This document shows positions 50,201 through 61,300 of a stretch of 64,000 nucleotides of DNA, in pieces. The translations under genes and the position numbers were made by a program. The stretch's first letter is position 1; each line of letters starts with the position of its first letter. The notes beneath the pieces were generated by a model. The model made no database searches. It had not been told where the DNA came from and was given only the letters and a program-made list of their open reading frames with translations. The stretch spans positions 20,930,001-20,994,000 of the forward strand of contig CM073596.1 of assembly GCA_037074705.1 (NCBI GenBank), in the 5' to 3' direction. The DNA comes from Zhengitettix transpicula (taxonomy: Eukaryota > Arthropoda > Insecta > Orthoptera > Tetrigidae).

Positions 50201-52835
50201 ACCAGGAGGATGGAAAGGGTCCCAGCACGTACCACGCAGGATTGGAGACACAAGTATGTCAAGAAGCAACATAATCGACCAAGGTGACGAGAACTCCAAG
50301 GTACGACCCACCAAGCTTTCATTTTGGAGCAACTGGAGGAAAAAACTCGAAAGGGAGCCCTCCTAACATTCCACATAATAGTTCTAAGGCAGGCACAAAA
50401 CACGATGGATAGTAGGACGTTACCCCTATATCACGTTTTAAAGGATTTGAACTATTTCGTTATCACCCTAACAGACGTTGGCCATCTTCGAGTGACAAAT
50501 ACTGATGGCAGACTGGTGAGATTCAAGATCAGATAAGGTTCCTGTAAGTGGTTAATTTTATTTTATTTTTATTTTATTATCTTTATTGGGAGCTGAATTG
50601 GCTTAGATAGGTGAAAGAGCATCTTGGGAAGTCTGAATTTGCTTACGAAGTTATCGAGCTGAGCTGTCGTTTGAGGCAGCTGTAAATGAGGTTTGCATAT
50701 TCCAGCTAAAAGGGGATACTTCCATAAAAACATCAAATCACTTGTGAACAGAACAATGTTAGTGATCTTACTTGAATTAATGAATGTTTCTTCAACTAAT
50801 TAACAAACTGTTCAAATTTACTTTTAAATCTAATGGGTGATTTTAAGCATGTGAATTATAATGCACGTATATTTTATGAACCAAATGAACTATTGGTTCT
50901 ATATTGTGTTTTGTTGGTTTTTAGAATATTGGTTACTGCATGTGTAGAGAAGTTAATAGTTTTAAATATAAAATTTCATTTTTCTTTATTTATATTTCAT
51001 TTCTTATTATTTAAAAATATTAGTAGCACAATTATAATTATGGGGTGCATGATGACAGCAATACCTTCAGCAGTTGAATATAAACATATTGGTGTGTTGG
51101 GGTCATTTATTACAGTATTATATCAAGTATTACTGTTGGAACTGAAAAATTAAAGTTAATTTATGTTTGATAATCACATTAACTACATTTTTCTTCTTTC
51201 AAACTTTCCATGCCTTTTTTTATTTCTGCTATGAATTCATAATATATGCATTTTGTTTTGTAATTCAATGTACAAAAAAGTTTCTGTGGTGGGCTTGTGT
51301 TATTAACCAAACTTAATTTTCATTAACATTAAAGGAAGCTTACATTGTTAGCATTTGATTCTTATGAAATTACATTGCACACTTATACTTTGGCATGCAT
51401 GCATTGCTCCATGTGCAATAACATTTATTATTACCCTATTTATGATATACTAATGTGGAAAAATTAATTGAAAATAATTGTAGTTTACAGAAGCAACAAA
51501 TGTTCTCAATTGAATGCATGCACAAAAGTTACACATATGTACGCACATGATCTATAAACTGTGATGTTTTGATACCTATTCTTTCAAATGAGGCTTTTGT
51601 ACATTTTGTGCAATAATTCCTGTATTTCAAGGTTACGTGTAAAAATTTTACATTGTATGCATCATGTACATTAGTTGCTATTAATGTACTTAAAAAAGTT
51701 ACTGAAATGACTTTTGGCAAGGACTAGTTAAGTTTTAAAAGTAAAGATTAAATCAGCCTAAAACTTTCCCCAACATTTGCAATACACTGAATAACACGCT
51801 TGCATATCTTATCTATTTCCAATATGTAAGTGCAGCATGAAATGCATGTGCTTGTTAATCTGCTTTCTTTCTCTTCACATTCAAAAAAGAGAACCACTTG
51901 AAATATTTTGCTCTGCAATATGTAGTGACTGTTTTTTTTAAATGTAGTTGGTATAGAATGACCTCTGCAATAAAATAATGAAGATATGCCAGATAATGGA
52001 TATTGAATAGATGTTTGGGTGTGCCTGCCTTGTGTAGTTGAATTGGTTTTAAATGCTTTTTGCATATGGTCCCAAATGGAATTCATTTGTCCTAAATATT
52101 AATATGTTCCAAATGTGTATTTTATCAGTGCATGTGGCTCATCTATCATTTTCTTTTTTATACTCAAATTGCTCCATATACATGAGAATATTTTTGCATA
52201 TTAAGTTTAATTAAATAGATACATGAAGAATGATTCAAAGCTTAATAAATAATTATATTGTATAGCACTAAGTTAAAATATTAAACAAGAAATAAAAGTT
52301 TACTGACGCTCAATATTGTTCATTTTTCTGGCAGGTTTTAACTTCATCTGATAGCCTAGAGCCTAAACTGTCATGTTCCACAACAGGAGATTTGCCAGAT
52401 GATGAACTTGGTCCACAAGAACTCAACTCATTTTCTGATTCACTTGATAATCATATGAAAAAGGATGTTAAAGACTTGGCAAAAAATTCTAGAGTTAGTG
52501 AACCTTATCTGTCACCCAAGCAACAGTCAACCACCCAGATGAATACTTGCAGTACTGATGAATTACCACAAAATTCTTCATCAATGGAATATTTTGATAG
52601 TATAAATTCTGAAAGTGTTTGCAATAATTCCATGCTTAACTCATGTTCGTACATCCAAGATCACTACCTGCACTCTTCGTCTCGACATGAAGGCCTCGCA
52701 GACTGTGATTCTCTGGAAAAGAAAAGTGCTGATGACTTAATTGAAGCTTTTAATCAAAATTCTGCACTTTCAGTAAATGTTAACTCAACAAGAAATTTGT
52801 GGCTAAAATCAGAAAAAAATAATGAAGATTGGTAA
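41169..52835 (+). CDS. Coiled-coil, serine-rich protein (3' five coding exons; N-terminus not identified)
   Basis: Spliced CDS join(41169..41276, 44032..44760, 49363..49461, 49569..50300, 52335..52835), all junctions GT-AG and phase 0, giving 722 residues and a TAA stop. In order: a Gln-rich start; a predicted helix (EQAKSLVALQELQNEVGALL then EFRDLVMETFPHL); a Ser/Ala/acidic linker containing DSGFGTETSSK; a second helix (ELWNLLDVIHRKGTRLR onward); a conserved-looking IDPRKVAAILREFNPVELQR; a long coiled coil spanning three exons (EQMDKVKDENDDLRFQ then LEEKNIELEGTRARVRVLER); a basic Ser-rich region full of RDS/KDSLS repeats; and a polar acidic C-terminus. This architecture suggests a cytoskeletal or scaffold protein. 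I do not recognise the family well enough to name it. The start codon lies upstream, perhaps via the candidate exons at 33556 and 9061. Transcription converges on PKD2. Confidence 0.85.
42982..43800. mobile_element. Inverted-repeat element enclosing a LINE fragment
   Basis: About 0.82 kb with imperfect terminal inverted repeats. The left arm 42982-43040 reads ttgacgttgatgagcag ... ttttaattttattaaatt ... agttggaagct. The right arm 43724-43800 is its reverse complement, with small insertions. Between the arms lies a piece of non-LTR retrotransposon (43196-43620). No transposase was seen. It could be a MITE or foldback element that acquired the LINE piece, or an inverted duplication flanking it. 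No clear target duplication was found. Confidence 0.6.
43196..43623 (+). pseudogene. Non-LTR retrotransposon (Jockey-like) endonuclease fragment
   Basis: The conceptual translation shows VIVAWDLNSKHPLLNSRRSN, NTQPDVADITL, then an RREDWDLFRETL stretch. This resembles the APE-type endonuclease of Jockey-like LINEs: the D-x-N-x-KHP-x-WNSR motif, the PD-x-x-D-I segment and the post-endonuclease linker. A frame change near 43417-43430 and a truncated start show it is dead. No RT portion follows. Confidence 0.65.
44032..44760 (+). CDS. Large G+C-rich coding exon of the coiled-coil gene
   Basis: 729 bases (243 codons), phase 0/0, acceptor tttggtgtttcag, donor ccag|gtcact (weak after GT but the only phase-compatible one near the end of the coding composition). 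It is strongly G+C-rich against AT-rich introns, which leaves several other frames open by chance; those are shadows. It encodes the first helix, a Gln/Ser/Ala linker with a DSGFGT motif, an acidic run, a second helix and the IDPRKVAAILREFNPVELQR block. Confidence 0.85.
45072..45970 (+). mobile_element. Penelope-like retroelement, 5'-truncated copy (sense to host gene)
   Basis: Homology to the 9.4-11.0 kb copy starts near 45074 (actagacgtgttctcaatta) and continues through the post-RT connector, a GIY-YIG endonuclease remnant and the terminal block ending tatttatattatcac. It lacks the RT catalytic region, as expected from 5' truncation, and is broken by stops. It sits about 310 bp downstream of the splice donor at 44760, in the same orientation as the host gene. 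Confidence 0.85.
45416..45721 (+). pseudogene. GIY-YIG endonuclease domain remnant of the second Penelope-like copy
   Basis: An open run of 101 codons with CVYKITCSNCNSCYIGRTKR and LNTRINEH, the GIY-YIG nuclease signature of Penelope-like elements. It is close in sequence to the 9629-9937 remnant, differing by a few substitutions and one codon, so the two copies belong to one subfamily. Confidence 0.85.
46842..47625. mobile_element. Inverted-repeat (foldback/MITE-like) element, about 0.78 kb
   Basis: Left arm 46842-46951 and right arm 47521-47625 are near-perfect inverted repeats of about 105 bp. Left-arm landmarks are tttttcaaaccacc, atctatgcgtcaggtc, cgtcgtaaccatcacatc and tgattattttatttacgag; the right arm carries their reverse complements. 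The interior has an unassigned 89-codon minus-strand open frame (47247-46978) and a SINE fragment (47398-47505). No transposase is recognisable, so it is probably a non-autonomous DNA element. A target duplication is not clear. Confidence 0.7.
47398..47505 (-). mobile_element. SINE-like family fragment (3' end only)
   Basis: About 108 bp in reverse orientation matching the 3' end of the family: atgagggtaatccacgtgg, aggcaactcccctttaatag, gatgcggaagggtagagg, agccaagggttaactagg, preceded by a T-run. It stops abruptly at 47505 next to the right arm of the inverted-repeat element. Confidence 0.8.
49363..49461 (+). CDS. Coiled-coil coding exon
   Basis: 99 bases, phase 0/0, acceptor ttttgtctgtag, donor cag|gtgagg. 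It encodes 33 residues of heptad-patterned sequence (SSLVEQMDKVKDENDDLRFQ) that continues as LEEKNIELEGTRARVRVLER after a 107-bp intron. Confidence 0.85.
49569..50300 (+). CDS. Coding exon: end of coiled coil and serine-rich basic region
   Basis: 732 bases (244 codons), phase 0/0, acceptor aatctattccag, donor aag|gtacga. The coiled coil ends near LERLHQKNSPLL. A proline/lysine stretch (SPKRKPSKIPLPGTKSYCAP) leads to a low-complexity region rich in RDS, KDS and SLSS repeats, with many potential phosphorylation sites. The frame stays open into the intron to a TAA at 50364-50366 (66 further bases), so intron retention would give a short alternative C-terminus. Confidence 0.85.
50301..52334 (+). 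other. Intron of the coiled-coil gene
   Basis: 2034 bp, GT-AG, AT-rich. The first 66 bases could be translated if the intron is retained. No mobile element or RNA was recognised. Confidence 0.7.
52335..52835 (+). CDS. Terminal coding exon of the coiled-coil gene
   Basis: 501 bases including the TAA stop (166 codons), phase 0 start, acceptor atttttctggcag. It encodes a polar, acidic, Ser/Asn-rich tail (landmarks TTGDLPDDELGPQELNSFSD and KKSADDLIEAFNQN) ending KNNEDW. The tail is probably disordered. Confidence 0.8.
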   Translation, partial: VLTSSDSLEPKLSCSTTGDLPDDELGPQELNSFSDSLDNHMKKDVKDLAKNSRVSEPYLSPKQQSTTQMNTCSTDELPQNSSSMEYFDSINSESVCNNSMLNSCSYIQDHYLHSSSRHEGLADCDSLEKKSADDLIEAFNQNSALSVNVNSTRNLWLKSEKNNEDW

Positions 52836-54600
52836 AATGTTATTCAAGAATGGTTGTGAATGTATAGAATTGAAATCATCGTGAACTGAATTAGTGCTTA
52901 TTTTTAATTGTGTTCAGATTGTTGCATACACTTAATTATGAAATGCATTTGGGCTTATTGAATTATCATCTACTCAGGGCTGTCATAATTAATCATTTTA
53001 TTAACCTCAAATGTAATGATTATTTTTCTTTAAATTACTATTGCCAATTTAAATCCCGGAGGGTTTGATTAACATATGAAGAATTACCTTGTTTCACTAA
53101 CAAAACTCAATGTTCTCCTTTATTTTAAGAACTACATGTGTTATTGACTGTCATACCTATTAGCATGATTTTAAGTATACTACTTCAGAATTAAATAAGT
53201 GGCATTATTAGGCCATCATCAAATTTCTTAATAGTTACATTTAATATTTAGGTTCCAAATATAGTGCATAATATTCAGAATTTATTAATTTCACTTATTT
53301 TTCTCTTCCTTGTTTTGTTATGTTCGTGTTGTTGTATCTGTATGAAACGAAAAATAATTAAACTTATTATCATATTAGAACATTCAATGTTTGTGTGTGA
53401 CAGTTTGAAAGCTTTTATTATTAAATTCACCTAAGTTTTCTCCAATGAGAGCTTTGATAAATATGAGTAGAATAACAGTATGACTCATTTTGAAGGTTAA
53501 GCTTATTAATTATTAAGTATATAAGCATCAGCATTTTCATGTGTTGAATATTAATTATTTTAAAAGTGTGGACAATATATTTGATATATAATAATAATGC
53601 CCCTGACATTCAATATTTCACATTGAAGAAATATTTTTGCAGTTATTTTATATCATTTAGATATTAGAGATCAGGTTTTTTTTTTGAAAATTTGAATAAT
53701 AAAGCTTCTATATGTATTGTCAAATCATTAAATGTGTATGCAACATGTAATTAACTAAGTTATCTAAAATATAACTTTATTGTGCTTTGTGCCTGCTACC
53801 CACATTACAAGAACTCTGTGATAAGTTACTGAAGCCTTCAGTATCTAACATAGGAAAATATATTCCTCCTATAACTAAATAAAAGACTGTAACTGATTCA
53901 TATTTAGTTCCTGCATTTGTAGATGTGTAACTTTATTGAGATAAATATGTGAGCTGCTTTCAAGAATTCTAAACAAATCCATTTAAGGGTTTTATTTGTA
54001 ATGAAAATATAGTGAAAGTATTGTATTGTTAGTATAAATGATATGAGGTTGATGCATATGAGTATTTGCCAAGTTTAAGTAAGCAACTAAAACATGAACA
54101 GTACATTTCTTTAACTGGAACAAAATTATAAATTCACATTTAGCATTTGATTTATTGAGCACAGATTTATATATGTGTACATTTTTGTAGATCCATTCTG
54201 TATTGAAACTAGAAATGTTATGTCTGCATGTTGCAATTCTCATTATTAATATTGTTAAAATCTACCATTCCAACATTTATTATGTTTTTGAAAGTAATTC
54301 CAATCACAATTCAATTTTATTTTCATTATGTTGAAGATAAAAATGAAGTATTTATGTACTGCATTTCTTTATGACAGGTTAAACAGTGTAACATAGAGAT
54401 TAAAGAAATATTCTCAAAAATGTTTTTGTGTCATGTCAACTTTGATAGGCATTTATTATGGAGATTATAGATATGTAAATAATGTTGCTGAAATTTTAGA
54501 ATCATTTTATTTTTATGTTTCCTTTGTAACGAAAACTGTAAATATATGTAAACTATAAATTCTGTATATTGTATAATACAGTTAAATATGAAAGTAAACC
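52836..54600 (+). other. Probable 3' untranslated region of the coiled-coil gene
   Basis: AT-rich sequence after the stop, with candidate poly(A) signals AATAAA at about 53698 and 53878 and weaker variants near 54590. No coding frames of note. Exact cleavage sites cannot be set from sequence alone. Confidence 0.5.
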
Positions 54601-55263
54601 TTTCATTTTTATCTCATAACTTCTCATTTATACTAACTTAGATTTTCTAAACTCCTTTCACCTTCAACTGTATTGAAGAACTGGAATTTTGGTTAAGCTG
54701 CATAGTTTAGAACATCAAATGATAAATTAAAAATATACATCTGTTTGGAAAATTAATAATAAACGAAAGCAGTCCAATACAGATGAAATATTATCAAATG
54801 ATAAAAATATATGGCAACTTTGAAGGAGAAAAATAATATTCACGTGTCTGGTACACATGTATCATTAGATGAAATTTGTATGTAGAATACTCAGAGAAGT
54901 AGCTACCAAGCATTTTATTAGCAGTTTTATGGTTAACCCTGATTAGTGCTGGTAAATTTCTTCTACATAAAATTTGTATCAAAGTCAACAAAGAATAGTA
55001 CATTTTTCTGGGACTTGCTCCATTTTGGTATCATAGTAGGTAGTTGCTGTACTTGTACTATGTAAATTATGACTATACTTCTAATAATAAATCAATACAA
55101 AGACTTCATCTCTAAACAGCTACGGTAATAAATGTAATAGATAGGGTATGATAATAGTTCATTTGTAGAATACAAACTAAATTTGAGAGTACCTTAATAT
55201 TTTTGTTGAAACATTTTTATTTATAATATGCTATAACTGATAATGTCTCCTGAAAGTAATGAC
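54601..55263. other. Convergent intergenic/3' UTR region
   Basis: It separates the 3' ends of two convergent genes. A minus-strand poly(A) signal (TTTATT on the plus strand, about 55217-55222) lies about 45 bp past the PKD2 stop and would fit its 3' end. Nothing else was recognised. Confidence 0.5.
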
Positions 55264-55369
55264 TTACCATCGATTAGCACGGATCAAATATATTCGGTCA
55301 AGTATAGTCTCTACCTTTGCAGTGAATTTGTTCATTGATTGTTCGATTTGATCAACACGTTGTTTCAAC
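55264..55369 (-). CDS. Pkd2: PKD2 exon 14 (coiled coil and stop)
   Basis: 106 bases, acceptor cctttctctag. It encodes [20 protein letters not shown] then [14 protein letters not shown] and a TAA. The stop overlaps a perfect donor (gatg|gtaagt), so an isoform that splices on from here and extends the tail is possible. As read, the coiled coil ends soon after it starts. Confidence 0.7.
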
Positions 55370-58300
55370 CTAGAGAAAGGTCAACCCAATATTATAAGTT
55401 TTTATAACAATCCAGGAAGCATAAGAATGCAATTGTGTGAATTATAAGAAGTAAAATCCTACAATCTCTAAATACATTTGGCATTAGTTTGGGGATAGTT
55501 AATAATTTTGTATTACAGTACTATTGAGATACTCATTGTGTTACAGTTATGTATCCATTCAAATTTTTAGAACTAATAAAATAAACAACTGACTAAGTTG
55601 TATGAGAATGTATTTCTTCTTTTGATGAAGGTACATTTTGTGTTCTTACATTTCATGCTGGAACTGAAATTGGGGAAATTATTAGAGTAGTAGAAATGTT
55701 AACAAAGTTATTCTTGCAAGGAGGTAACACACAAAAGGGCAATACTTTTTGTATAAAATGACTAGAATAATTTGTAGATATTTTACTTACTCTTCAATTT
55801 CCACAGCTGAAATTTCTTGTTCTGTATCTCCCCCTGAAAGAAAGAGTTGAAAATAGTTAAACAAAATATTCTCACATTTCTGCAGTATTTGCAAGTTCCA
55901 ATTTATCTACAACAAAATTAGAATTGTTTATAGTAAATATAGTAGTAACTTGATGGCATGCCATATAATTATAATTACATTCAATCACAGAATAATTATT
56001 TATATCCAAATTGTTAAAGTCTTAAAAAAATCAATTTGCTTAGATTGGGAAAAAGTTTGTTTACACAAATGCCTACTAATTCTTTCATAAAACACTGTGA
56101 ATGTTTTATATATAGTAATACAATTGTAAATATGATTATAAAACAGTGACTACAGAAGCAAACTTTGACTATTCTTGTTTAAGACATTTAAAATAATGAA
56201 AGTATTGTTGTCAGATAGATGCTTGTAAAGATAAAGGTGAGCATCTGAATCTGTGTAGGCCACCACTATGAAGTGCATTACTCTTTCATGAATGAGGCTT
56301 GTGCCTTTCAAATTTTGAAAGTTTTCTTCCTGGCGCACATAGTGACACCAGCCCTCAACTTCAGGTAAGTCAAAAAATCATGTCCATATAAATTATTTTG
56401 ACAATATTATATCAGGAAAAAGAGACAGAGCTGCTGACTTTCCTTAAATTGAAAGTTGACATCATGGTTATGTTACTTACAAAGATAAGATTGAAAGGGG
56501 CTCAGACTGTATAAGGAACATTGTACACATACCAGAATATCTGCCCATTTCTAAGTCTGCTAACATTTTCTTTGTATCTTCTTCTGTAACAATTTGATCA
56601 CCTTGAATATCATATTTTGCAAAGAACATTTCAATTTCTAAATCTGTAAAGTTTGCACTTGAAAAAAAAAATTGAAAAATTAGTCCAATATTTCCCGTTG
56701 TCATATAATTCATTAACCTATACTTACTGCATATTAGTAATTTAATTAGTTAACATAACTTAAAACAACCCAAGATTATTGTATTGAATTTATGAATTGT
56801 TTTCTAAATGATATTCAAATAATTATTTTATTATTTGTGTTAGAATTGGTTCATATTAATTGTATCAAATAACTACCGAAATAATTTCTAATATATTAAA
56901 TGAAAATAACAATACCTTTTCAATGTCTGTTTAATATCATTATATGTTAATTTGCCTTCATTTTTGTTCTTTTTATCTGCTTTCTTAGATTTACCAAAAC
57001 AAAGTCCTTTCAACTTTGAAAACAGAGAACCAATGTAATCAAATGTGCTCTGTTTGTCTGGCTGAACAGAAATCTCTGACCTCACTTGTGAGTAAGTGTC
57101 ATTGATTATTGCAAGAAAGATGTTCTAGAAACAAAGTATCAAAATTTAAACCTCAAATAAAACTTTTAAATACTGCAGTTTATAGAGGAATTAATATCTT
57201 ACCAACAATATGAAGAATACAAAGAAGATATATGTAATAAAAAATAATGGTGCCAGGTATTTGTTTGTTTGGCGTACTTTTTCATAATTAAAATCTCCAA
57301 GAATGGTTAAAAATAATGTAAATATTGAAGTACCAAAACCACTAAATTCTTCCACCTGGTACACAAAGTTACATGTGATTAATCATATAACAACAATAAG
57401 TAAAAAATTAGTATATAAAGAAAAAATGTTGAAAGGAGGATTCTCGTAAATAAGAAAATATGGATACAAAATTCATAACTTAATAACTGTAAAAATAGTA
57501 AGGGTAAAAAAGTATTATGTGAAATATCAGAGTGAAAATGCAAATAAAAAAAAGTAACATATAACTGAAATGTGATGTAATTCCTAAGTGGTTATTAGTT
57601 TATTGAAAAACTTTCATTCAATGTAAATAATAGCCTCTGAATATCTTCAAAATTATCATGTAATAAATTGAGGAAGTAATCCAATTAATTAATAAAATTA
57701 AACAAACCTCAGAACCAAACATTAAATATCCCATTTGTGCATAAGCAAAGAACACAATAAAGAACATAATTGTAAATCCAATTATCTCCTTAAGACACTG
57801 CAAAATAAAACAATTTAGTTGTTATAATTAATACTATTTCTCATATTTAACTGATTTCTTAAATGTATGCTGGTTTTACCCTTGAAAGTGTGTGGCTAAG
57901 TTGCATTAAAGTCCTGCTGAAGCTTATGTATTTTATTATTTTGATACATGTTAAGAAAACAAACACTGAAAGCACATTAATGTACTGTGTTTCCAAATAA
58001 GCAAAAGCTTCAAAATTAAGATAATCATCTGTCTTCTTCACAAGGTTTGGGATTTCTAGTGATTTAACATACTTCACAACAAGTAGTGCTATCAAAATAT
58101 ATGCAACCTGAAAAATAAAAGTATGATTTAACCATCCTAATGATTTTGTAGACAAAGCTTTAGCAAAAGTGTCAAAGTTTAGAATACAATATCTAACTTC
58201 ACTTACTATCAGCTGCACCAAATCAAAATAATTCCAATATAATTTCAAATAGCGACGTTTTAATACAATTGCTTCTAAAATTTCTTCTACTGTGTAATAA

Positions 58301-61300
58301 ACAATAAAAATAATACACACAATTTCACAGCCAAATATGAAGAAATCATATGAATCAAAATAACGAATTAACTTTACTGTGGTAAATGAATGTGAAGGTA
58401 TAACTCCACCAGTCGGTGGAAACTCCCATATCAACCTGTAACAAAATATGAGAATAACTGTATAATTTTAAAATTTTAATAATGACTCAGCAAAGATTAT
58501 TATTACTTACTTAACAATGCAAAACAAATTGACATTTCCATTGTAGATGGTGAAATCTAAAAATATTGCACGTGTTGCACGATCTATCCAAAGGTTTTCT
58601 TTCAAATTATTTATTAATTCAATAGTTTTATTTGGTTCCATAGGTATATTTTGAAAGTATCCACCACTTCCATAAGTTGAAAATATCCCTGTGTATCTCA
58701 TCCCTCCAAGCTTTTCCTCTGAAGTGTAAGTCCAGCTTTATAAAATGATTCAAACATTCTATAAGCACCTTATAATTATTTTCTTATGTTAAAAATATAC
58801 CAATAGTAACAAATATAGGTGTGAAAGAAATATGTATTTAATATTTCATTTTCTATTAACTATAACAACTAAAAACTTGATCTGTGTGTGATTCACCTTA
58901 AATTGGTTATTTTCAAATAAAAAAAAACTATATAACTTTTGATCTATAATTTATTATAGTGTTTAAGAATAATGTTATTATGAGAATGTATTGAGAAATG
59001 AACCCATAATCATATTTCAGCCAACTGGCACACCAAGTAGAAACCTTTTTTTCTACTTTTATATTCTATTCTAATTGAATTCCAATGTTCTTGTGATTTG
59101 TTTCCAGGTTACAATTTTTTATGTCAGTGATAAATTAACACTTGGAATAAATAAATAGCCAATGAAACAGAAAAATAAGTGCTGAATAAAAACACTCAAC
59201 ATTTCTGCAATCCTTGTTGCTTTCATCAGGTGATTCAAAAAACACAAGAGCCATAAGAATGACACATCATACAAACCAAAATCTTTTGAGTTCATCACCT
59301 GGTTCATGTGATGTATAATTCTAATGGATCTTGTGTTTTTTGAATCACATGACAAAAGCAACAAGTATTGCAGAAACAGTGTGTTATTTTTATTTTTTAT
59401 TTGGATATTTGTTTATCTAATTAATATACATTAACATTTAACAAAAAATATTTTTAATTTCAAATTAATATTCAAATAAAAGAATTAAATTAATTGGATT
59501 AACTTTGTAAGTAGCATAATGAATGTTTCTTTAGAAGCACACTATTTCAAGACGGAAGCTGCTGTTTGGTCAGCTGGTGGACTCAGACCCTTTTGGGGAC
59601 AAAAGAACCTGTGTGTGACAAAAGACCTTAAGCAGATTGACAGCTCTAAGGGATGCCAAAATTATTAGACATCAATAATTGAGCTCTCAAAGCTTATATA
59701 TATTGAGCTGACTGGCATGAAATTAAAAACATCTACCTGAGTACTGTTTAAAATTGAAGTATTGTAATGCCAGGTCCCTCAATTTATACTGTTTAATCAT
59801 TTAATTAAATTTACTCAGTATACTTATATCAATAATTTCAATTTTCCATGTCGTATGTTCACCTCACATTATTCCTGAGAGAAAGTCCATATTTCGTTGT
59901 TTTGATTATTGTCATTTTGATATTAATTCAATTTTAATGTGGTTTATTTTCTCAGTAAATTATTATTTTAAATTAATTAAATCTTTTTATTTATGAAAAC
60001 CCACCCAATCTTGAACCCTGTAAGAACTACAGTAGAGAGATATGTACATATATTTTACATACAAATGAAACCTTATTTCTAATATGTATAACCAAATTAA
60101 CATTCTAATCAATATAAAAATAATCACAAATACAATGACTATTATAAAAGTCTCCATTAATGTGACATAGGAACATACATACGCTTCTGAGTTTTTAAGA
60201 CCGAAAGGAGCTTTGTCTTCAATTCCCACTGAATAAAGTGCATAACAAGTGTTGAACATACGCCGAAAATTTTCATGAACAACACAAGTATTTTCTTTTA
60301 CTCTCACCTAATTGACAAAATTAGTATTATAATATTTTATCTAATATTTGTTGATAGTAATAGTAATTATTAATATAACATATTCAGAGTTGTAAAAGAT
60401 TAACTACAGTTGTCTTTAATCTCTTGTTCTATTTTAACTACTATTCACCAATTGCTATTTTCACTATATGAAGTAATGGATAATATTTTGGAAAACATAA
60501 CAGACAGCAACAACTTCAAAAACTGTAAAAGATTAATTTATTTTCAATTAATAAGAAACAAATATGCTAAATTTTTATGTGCCATCACATTCTCATTGAA
60601 ATGAAATTCTCTGTACATATTTAAGCAAAGTTAATGAGGTGTTATTAATAACTTTTACCCTTGAAAAGTAATAAATGTCTTTATTGGTAAAACTAGCATA
60701 GTATTATCAGCAGTATCCACATGACCCTGGCTTCTGAATTGTTACTTCCTAACAAAAAAATTCCATGTTTGGTAACTGATAGCTCAGAGTACTCCAATTC
60801 AAGTTAAATGGCATATGAATTAAATGTGTATTTTTTTAAAAAAAAAAATACCTGTCTGAGCTGAGGCAATCCAAGTATCTTATTTTCTGATAAAACAGTA
60901 TGTCCAGCATCATCTGGATTTCTTGACTTCCATTCATTCCATAACTTCACATTAAAAACAAGAGGTAACACAGTTTCTGCAAACTTAAAAATAATATGGT
61001 CAATTTTTTTGCTATTTTTTTTATATATCTTTAGTGTAAAACAAGCTTACCCCCCAAAAGTCCACAATTCTGTATGATGTTCTGAATGATATCTGCTTAG
61101 TTTCATTATCAAGTATATAAGGAGTATCCAAAAACTGTTGGCCTATAACCATTGTCAAATAATAGAATGAAGCAGTTATCATTCCACATGCCACTGTAAA
61201 TTGAGTACAAATGAATGTAATTATTTAATCAATTCATGTTTATAATAAGAAAATACAAAAGTGGTTACTATAATATATTTAATAATTCACAACATATAGC

